DNA of 64,000 nucleotides from Chitinophagaceae bacterium (lineage in GTDB: Bacteria > Bacteroidota > Bacteroidia > Chitinophagales > Chitinophagaceae): contig JADKKA010000001.1 of NCBI GenBank assembly GCA_016720745.1, positions 372,001 through 436,000 of the forward strand, given 5' to 3'. A program made the translations under genes and the position numbers. The notes beneath the pieces are model-generated. The model had not been told where the DNA came from, did not search any database, and saw nothing but the letters and a program-made list of their open reading frames with translations. Below, piece by piece: positions 59,322-64,000 of this stretch; within the stretch, counting starts at the first letter, position 1; every line of letters begins with the position of its first letter.

Positions 59322-60188
59322 GTGAAGCAACCTCAGATTATAACCATTGGTATTGCCCTGCTGCTGACAGCCGGCACTTACTTTTTTGTACGGACAACCC
59401 CGAAAAAGAAAGCCGCCCCGGTAGCGGAAGCACATGGCCCCAATGACGGTCATGACCATGGCACGGAAACCAACATTACTGCCGACACTATCCTGGCCAT
59501 GGCCAAAAAACAACTGAGTCCGGATCAGGTGGTCCGGATCACTACCCTGGAAAATTCGATCTCCCGGGGGGATGTAAAAGACCAGCAGATCCATGTGTAC
59601 CACCAACTGGCCAAATTCTGGTCAGATTCGGCCCGGATCTTCGAACCCTGGGCCTGGTATACGGCCGAAGCAGCCAGATTGGAAAATTCGGAAAAAAGCC
59701 TCACCTTTGCCGCCCAGCAATTTTTGGATAACCTGCAAGCCGACGAAGTGCCGGAAAGAAGAAAGTGGAAGGCCCTGCAGGCCAAGGACCTGTTTGAAAG
59801 ATCTTTGCAAATCAATCCGGCCAACGATTCGGCTAAAATCGGACTCGGCGGTGCTTATTTGTTTGGCGGTATTTCTGCCACCCCGATGGAAGGAATTCTG
59901 AAAGTAAGGGAGGTAGCGGATAAAGACAGTACCAATATCTACGCCCAGATGATGCTGGGAAAGGGTTCACTGCTTTCCGGACAATATGACAAAGCGCTGG
60001 ATCGTTTTCTAAAAGTGGTCCGGATGGATCCTAAAAACCTGGATGCCTGCCTCCTTTTAGGGGAAGTGTATGAGCGGACCGGTGATAAGGCCAAGGCCAT
60101 CAGCTGGTACCAGCAAAGCCTGCCGCTGACCAAACAGGAAGAAGTGGCAACAGCGATCAGGCAAAGAATTGCGGAACTGAAAAAATAA
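59322..60188 (+). CDS. Membrane-anchored TPR protein
   Basis: 288 residues from a GTG (read MKQPQIITIGIALLLTAGTYFFV), the only start that keeps the N-terminal helix. A His/Asp-rich linker (EAHGPNDGHDHGTETN) is followed by TPRs: WYTAEAARLENSEKSLTFAAQ, AKDLFERSLQINPANDSAKIGLGGAYL, YDKALDRFLKVVRMDPKNLD, DKAKAISWYQQSLPLTKQ. The domain probably lies in the periplasm. The His-rich segment could bind metal but is short. The small basic ribosomal-type protein follows 60 bases downstream. Confidence 0.82.
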   Translation: MKQPQIITIGIALLLTAGTYFFVRTTPKKKAAPVAEAHGPNDGHDHGTETNITADTILAMAKKQLSPDQVVRITTLENSISRGDVKDQQIHVYHQLAKFWSDSARIFEPWAWYTAEAARLENSEKSLTFAAQQFLDNLQADEVPERRKWKALQAKDLFERSLQINPANDSAKIGLGGAYLFGGISATPMEGILKVREVADKDSTNIYAQMMLGKGSLLSGQYDKALDRFLKVVRMDPKNLDACLLLGEVYERTGDKAKAISWYQQSLPLTKQEEVATAIRQRIAELKK

Positions 60189-60248
60189 GGTTCCTGAATT
60201 ATTGGATAGTAAAACTTATTATAAACAAGATTAAAAAAAGATTTGATT

Positions 60249-60344
60249 ATGCCTTGTGGTAAAAAAAGGAAGCGTCATAAAATTGCGACGCACAAGCGTA
60301 AAAAAAGACTGAGAAAGAACCGTCATAAAAAGAGGAATAAATAG
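60249..60344 (+). CDS. 31-residue basic protein, AURKAIP1/COX24-like, probable ribosomal protein
   Basis: The ATG at 60249 opens MPCGKKRKRHKIATHKRKKR, and the peptide continues as LRKNRHKKRNK. This is a near-verbatim member of a tiny protein found throughout Bacteroidota and related to the mS38/bS22 (AURKAIP1/COX24) group that sits in the small ribosomal subunit. More than half of the residues are Lys or Arg. It is easily missed because of its size. It follows the TPR gene and precedes an AGTC repeat block. Confidence 0.82.
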   Translation: MPCGKKRKRHKIATHKRKKRLRKNRHKKRNK

Positions 60345-60348
60345 TCGA

Positions 60349-60440
60349 TAGTCTTAAGTCGTTAGTCATTAGTCAATACAGAAGGGCGAGGTCCCTTTTT
60401 AACGGGCTAAAGACTAACGACTACGGACTAATGACTGCTA
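60349..60440. repeat. AGTC-type inverted repeat after the small basic protein
   Basis: The left half (AAGTCGTTAGTCATTAGTC, about 60356-60374) is partly complementary to the right half (GACTAACGACTACGGACTAA, about 60413-60432), with a GC-rich centre GGGCGAGGTCCC. Words of the same AGTC type occur at 1.0 and 28.8 kb. It could act as a terminator of the upstream genes. The rest of 60345-60606 shows only a possible TAAGTTTG box (60470-60477). Confidence 0.65.
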
Positions 60441-60606
60441 GCCTCCCAGTCCACCGGTTGTTTGCCGTATAAGTTTGCCCAAAGATTTTTCCTTTGGATC
60501 ATTCATTCAATTTACTCGCAATTGGCCCATTTCTGCAGCATTCCATACGGATGTAGTGCAACTGGTGTTTTACAGCATCAAGGTGTTTTTCATGTGTTAA
60601 GCTGTA

Positions 60607-62160
60607 ATGAACAAAGAACTTATTATTAATGCAGCCCCACAGGGTGTTGAGATAGCCCTGCTGGAAGACAAGAAGCTGGTAGAACTGCATAGCGAAAAAA
60701 GCGATGCACGTTTTGCTGTGGGAGACCTGTACCTGGGAAAAGTGAAAAAGCTGATCCCCGGGCTGAATGCTGCCTTTGTGGATGTTGGTTTTGAGAAAGA
60801 TGCCTTTCTTCATTATACCGATCTGAGTCCTTATGCCCGGTCCCTCCTCAAGTTCACCACCATGTGTATGAACGATAAGGGCGAACAGGGACTTGATTTT
60901 TCCAAATTCACCGTGGAGCCGGAGATCATCAAAACCGGTAAGATCAATGAGGTACTGAACGGGAAACCGAATATCCTGGTGCAGATCCTCAAAGAACCTA
61001 TTGCAGCCAAGGGTCCCCGCCTGAGCTGTGAGATTTCCCTGCCCGGTCGTTTTGTGGTACTCACTCCCTTTAATGATATTGTAGCGGTATCCCGCAAGAT
61101 TCATTCTTCAGAAGAAAGGAAAAGACTGCAGAAGATTGTGGAGTCTATCAAGAGCAAAAATTTCGGGGTGATCGTACGTACGGCCGCCGAAGGAAAGAAT
61201 ACAGCTGAACTGCATGAGGATTTAACGGCATTGATGCAGATGTGGAAGACCATCATGCAAAACCTGAAAGGGGCGGCACCTCCGACCCGGGTGCTGAGTG
61301 AACAAACCAAGGCCACCAGTATTCTGCGCGACCTCCTCAATGAGGACTTTAATAAAATTGTGGTGAACGACCGGAATATATTCGCGGACACCAAGAGTTA
61401 TATCCAGCGGATTGCTCCTGAAAAAGCAGATATCGTTTCTTTTTATCAGAATGGTTCTCCCATTTTTGATTCTTTTGGTATCACCAAGCAGGTCAAATCA
61501 TCTTTTGGTAAAACCGTGAACCTGGACAGTGGTGCTTATGTAATCATTGAACATACCGAAGCCCTGCATGTGATTGATGTAAACAGCGGCTACAAGAGTG
61601 TGAGCAATAACCAGGAGCAGAATGCCCTGGAGACCAACCTGGAGGCAGCGGATGAAATAGCCCGGCAGCTTCGTTTGCGTGACCTGGGTGGTATCATTGT
61701 GGTGGACTTTATAGACATGAAACTCCCCGAGAACAAGCGCAAGCTGATGGAGAAGATGGAGGAATTCATGAAACCCGACCGCGCCAAACATGCGGTACTC
61801 CCTATTTCCAAATTTGGCATCATGCAGATCACCCGGCAAAGAATGAAGCCGGAAGTGAATATCAATACGCAGGAGCTTTGTCCCAGTTGCAATGGCACTG
61901 GTAAAATTTCTTCTACTCTTTTACTGGAGGATGAAATTGAAAAGAATGTTGGCTATCTGATCACGCATCAGCATAGCGGACTAAAACTGGTGGTGCACCC
62001 GATCCTGCATGCCTATCTCACCAAGGGCTGGTTCTGGAGCAACAAGGTTTCCAAGTGGAAGAAAAAATTCGGGCAGAAGATCAAAGTGGAAGCCAGCAGC
62101 AATTACCACCTGACCGAATACCGTTTCTTCGATCAGCATGAAGAAGAGATCAAACTCTGA
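60607..62160 (+). CDS. rng: Ribonuclease E/G family endoribonuclease
   Basis: 517 residues, RNase G-like in size. The N-terminal S1-type fold (LYLGKVKKLIPGLNAAFVDVGFEKDAFLHYTDL) is followed by the catalytic DNase I-like region: LHVIDVNSGYKSV holds one metal-binding Asp, GGIIVVDFIDMKLPENK holds the second. The zinc-link ELCPSCNGTGKISS has the expected CPxCxG. It cleaves single-stranded RNA in 16S rRNA maturation and mRNA decay. No long C-terminal scaffold, so it is not an RNase E degradosome scaffold. ATG at 60607 begins the canonical MNKELIINAAPQGVEIALLE. Confidence 0.96.
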   Translation: MNKELIINAAPQGVEIALLEDKKLVELHSEKSDARFAVGDLYLGKVKKLIPGLNAAFVDVGFEKDAFLHYTDLSPYARSLLKFTTMCMNDKGEQGLDFSKFTVEPEIIKTGKINEVLNGKPNILVQILKEPIAAKGPRLSCEISLPGRFVVLTPFNDIVAVSRKIHSSEERKRLQKIVESIKSKNFGVIVRTAAEGKNTAELHEDLTALMQMWKTIMQNLKGAAPPTRVLSEQTKATSILRDLLNEDFNKIVVNDRNIFADTKSYIQRIAPEKADIVSFYQNGSPIFDSFGITKQVKSSFGKTVNLDSGAYVIIEHTEALHVIDVNSGYKSVSNNQEQNALETNLEAADEIARQLRLRDLGGIIVVDFIDMKLPENKRKLMEKMEEFMKPDRAKHAVLPISKFGIMQITRQRMKPEVNINTQELCPSCNGTGKISSTLLLEDEIEKNVGYLITHQHSGLKLVVHPILHAYLTKGWFWSNKVSKWKKKFGQKIKVEASSNYHLTEYRFFDQHEEEIKL

Positions 62161-62210
62161 CCAGGCAGCATTCCGCGCACTGAGTTGGTCTTATTTCCAT
62201 TGGTAGTAGT

Positions 62211-62912
62211 ATGAAAAAATGGACTTTATTCCTTGGGGCCCTTCTGATTTTTTGTGTGGCCCGTGCCCAACCTGCAGGTCTCGCCAGCCGGATTGGTCCC
62301 CAGCCTGCTATTTCTCCCTCTTCCGGATTTTTTGTGGATTATACGGATGGTCGTCCGATCATGGCCAATGCCGACAAAGATGCCGAGGGCAGTTTTTTCT
62401 GGACTGAGGAATGGTGCAATGGCAAAGTGCTGCTGAATAAAAACAGGATCGTCAGCGGGCTCAGTCTCAAATTCAATATTTACAACCAGGAATTATACTT
62501 CAACCGCAACAACACGGAAATGGCTTTTGCCGACAGTGTAAAGGAATTTGAAATCAGCTGTTTGCTGGAGGGCCAAACCCGCTATGGTTATTTCCGCAAT
62601 GGTTATCCGGCGATTGATCGCTTTACTGCACAGACTTATTATCAAGTGCTGACTGATTCCTCCTTTCAATTGCTGCGTTCTTACCGCAAAGAGTTAGTAG
62701 AAGTAGAAGAAATCAACCGTCCGAAAAAGAAAGTCATCCGCGATTTTTCCGAATACTATGTATTCACCCCTTCGGGAAAAATGGTCCGGATCAAAGCCGA
62801 TGCAAAAAAGATTACTGAAGCTTTACCGGAATATGCCACCCAGATCAATACAAGTGCTGGAGCAAAACAAGTTGAAGCTGAAAAAGGAGGAGGATCTGGT
62901 GAAGTTGTTTGA
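62211..62912 (+). CDS. Secreted protein of unknown function, possibly frameshifted near its end
   Basis: 233 residues with a signal peptide (MKKWTLFLGALLIFCVARAQ). The body has GFFVDYTDGRPIMANADKDA, GLSLKFNIYNQELYFNRNNTEMAFADSVKEFEIS and DFSEYYVFTPSGKMVRIKADAKKITEALPEYATQI. After this the frame gives a Gly/Ser tail (GGGSGEVV), while the next frame would give IQVLEQNKLKLKKEEDLVKL, a more plausible helix ending at 62940. One extra base near 62846-62855 would explain it. No family name; the body is a common Bacteroidota secreted type. Confidence 0.75.
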   Translation: MKKWTLFLGALLIFCVARAQPAGLASRIGPQPAISPSSGFFVDYTDGRPIMANADKDAEGSFFWTEEWCNGKVLLNKNRIVSGLSLKFNIYNQELYFNRNNTEMAFADSVKEFEISCLLEGQTRYGYFRNGYPAIDRFTAQTYYQVLTDSSFQLLRSYRKELVEVEEINRPKKKVIRDFSEYYVFTPSGKMVRIKADAKKITEALPEYATQINTSAGAKQVEAEKGGGSGEVV

Positions 62913-63027
62913 GGAGATGAGTGGGGTTGGGATGCGTTGAGTGAAGCAGGAGACTCGCTCGGAGCGAAGCCCTCCTTTTTACTGTACAGTGGTTCAAATC
63001 CCCTTTACTTTGGGGTTAGGGGCTTTG

Positions 63028-63062
63028 GCAAAAAAGGCCGCCCTCTCAGGCAGCCCTTTCTT
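63028..63062 (-). terminator. Imperfect hairpin beside the SusD gene
   Basis: AAAAAAGGCCGCC and GGCAGCCCTTTC can form an imperfect stem with one mismatch around CTCTCA. It lies within 50 bases of the SusD-family stop on the minus strand and has an A/T-rich outer end on both sides, so it may end that transcript. Confidence 0.5.
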
Positions 63063-63079
63063 TTGAATCGAGTTTCTTA

Positions 63080-64000
63080 TTAATAACCAGGATTCTGGAC
63101 AATCACTCCTAAAGAAGCATCCACTTCTCTTTGAGGAATGGGGAATACTAGTTTATTATCATTCCAAGCAAAAGAACCGGTGGCGGTTTTCAGTCTTTTG
63201 ATATCGTGGATCCGGAGACCTTCAAAAGCCAGTTCCCTTACTCTTTCTGAAAGAATATCAGATAATGTAACTGACACTAAAACACCTTTAGGGTAAGACC
63301 TAACTCTAACAATATTTATATCTGCTAAAGGCGTGTTTCCTACCGTTGTACCTAAGCGAAAATTACATTCCGCCCTTATCAAATACATTTCGGCAATTCT
63401 AATTACAGGCAAGTTTTGTTCAAATGCATTCCATTTGAAACAATATGTATTTCCTGGCCTTGCACCAGTACCAACATAGTACCAGTCTCTATAACGAATA
63501 TCTGATAAAGAGTCAATCAATTTTCCATTAAGATCAAACGTAGTTACATAATTGGAGGCAATAAATCCTGTATTCATCCTCACATCCGCACGACCGATAC
63601 CTGGAAGGCTGGCAAAGAATGTAGCCATGCCATCATTAGCCTGTCCGGCATTGTTCTGCTCATTCTGCTGGATTTCCCAGATAGACTCTGCTGTATTCTT
63701 ATTGGTAAATGGAATCAGCGGAATTGGAGCCAGTTCATAAGCACCGGAAGCAATCACTTCATTGGCGGCATCACGGGCAGCTGCATAGTTCCCCATTTGC
63801 AGGTACACACGGCTCAGGAAGGCCAGAGCAGTGTATTTGTCTGCACGGGTGCCATTATCATCAGGCAGTTTGCTGATAGCAGCATTGAGATCAGTGAGCA
63901 CCCGGGTATATACCTGGGCCACGGTAGAACGGGGAATATTCTCTGAAGCAGCTGCTTCATCCGTTGCCGCTGTGGTTTTGATCACCACACCGAGCTGACT
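63080..64000 (-). CDS. RagB/SusD family outer-membrane lipoprotein, C-terminal part (5' end outside window)
   Basis: About 306 residues, open to the right edge. Helical TPR-like blocks (IPRSTVAQVYTRVLTDLNAAISKLPDDN, YTALAFLSRVYLQMGNYAAARDAANEVIASGAYEL) are followed by IRIAEMYLIRAECNFRLG, ILSERVRELAFEGLRIHDIKRL and the end LVFPIPQREVDASLGVIVQNPGY, all typical of SusD. SusD proteins sit at the cell surface over a SusC TonB-dependent transporter and bind glycans or other nutrients. The expected susC gene would be upstream, past the right edge. Substrate unknown. Confidence 0.92.
   Translation of the reverse strand, partial: SQLGVVIKTTAATDEAAASENIPRSTVAQVYTRVLTDLNAAISKLPDDNGTRADKYTALAFLSRVYLQMGNYAAARDAANEVIASGAYELAPIPLIPFTNKNTAESIWEIQQNEQNNAGQANDGMATFFASLPGIGRADVRMNTGFIASNYVTTFDLNGKLIDSLSDIRYRDWYYVGTGARPGNTYCFKWNAFEQNLPVIRIAEMYLIRAECNFRLGTTVGNTPLADINIVRVRSYPKGVLVSVTLSDILSERVRELAFEGLRIHDIKRLKTATGSFAWNDNKLVFPIPQREVDASLGVIVQNPGY

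Noticed and set aside
60499..61104. 201-codon minus-strand frame overlapping the RNase G gene
   Set aside because: Antisense to the start of a clear RNase E/G protein; no domain or start signal supports it.
62988..63010. GTGGTTCAAATCCCC, resembling a tRNA T-loop
   Set aside because: Flanking bases do not pair as a T-stem, and no D-arm, anticodon arm or acceptor stem can be found upstream.
1..64000. CRISPR arrays, insertion sequences, prophage or defence islands
   Set aside because: No regularly spaced direct repeats with spacers, transposase, integrase, restriction or abortive-infection genes were seen; repeats present are short intergenic elements.

Overview
The window reads as chromosomal DNA of a Bacteroidota bacterium, most likely of the Chitinophagaceae or a close relative. 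The pointers are gliding-motility genes (gldD, gldE), a SusD-family outer-membrane lipoprotein at the right edge, a DUF1501/DUF1800 pair, Bacteroidota-type promoter boxes (TAnnTTTG, with one full TTTG-N19-TAGTTTTG), little sign of Shine-Dalgarno sequences, and a 31-residue basic protein (starts MPCGKKRKRH) typical of the phylum. No tRNA, rRNA, CRISPR array, phage or insertion sequence was seen. Most of the region is core, vertically inherited chromosome.

Layout. 0-4.2 kb: peptide uptake (end of a POT transporter, a complete OPT transporter) and a TPR membrane protein. 4.2-8.5 kb: Tat-exported DUF1501 protein with DUF1800 partner; AlkB-like diiron hydroxylase convergent with a tiny cytochrome c lipoprotein. 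8.5-18.4 kb: translation genes serS, gatB and alaS, mixed with a PPIase, a TlpA-type thioredoxin lipoprotein, a two-PDZ protein, an acetyltransferase and a 44-residue membrane peptide. 18.7-20.9 kb: M23 peptidase, MerR-like regulator, CxxS thioredoxin. 20.9-27.9 kb: an eight-gene minus-strand run, rsfS-ftsH-lutC-like-GGCT-lipoprotein-lpxH-unknown-mscS. 28-32.2 kb: birA, DUF5777 barrel, bcp, M23 peptidase with a lysine-rich tail. 32.4-35.9 kb: lipoprotein, carB. 36.3-40.5 kb: a unit of uncharacterised proteins around a minimal two-component system. 40.7-46 kb: DinB-like protein, comEC, purH, EamA transporter. 46-54.2 kb: deacetylase-like protein, a small ORF with a possible CTG start, CxxS thioredoxin with TPRs, lutB, DUF3109, TPR membrane protein, DUF2306 protein. 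54.2-58.5 kb: gldD-gldE-ssb-mutY and HU. 58.5-64 kb: lipoprotein, TPR protein, small basic ribosomal-type protein, RNase G, unknown secreted protein, SusD end.

How the genes work together. Envelope upkeep is the main theme: two LytM/M23 peptidases, FtsH and LpxH in one operon, MscS, lipoproteins, GldD/GldE. Translation and nucleotide supply (serS, gatB, alaS, rsfS, carB, purH, RNase G) is the second. Redox and thiol proteins (TlpA-like, two CxxS thioredoxins, Bcp, LUD proteins, cytochrome c) are the third.

Points that stand out: an apparent one-base frameshift in gldE; a possible second one at the end of the 62.2-kb gene; an 18-bp identical sequence spanning the stop codons of two unrelated genes; several families of short intergenic repeats; a dyad resembling a BlaI/MecI operator before the PDZ gene; and the 36-40.5 kb signalling cluster, the best candidate here for an undescribed system. 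Functions come from reading motifs by eye; no database search was run.
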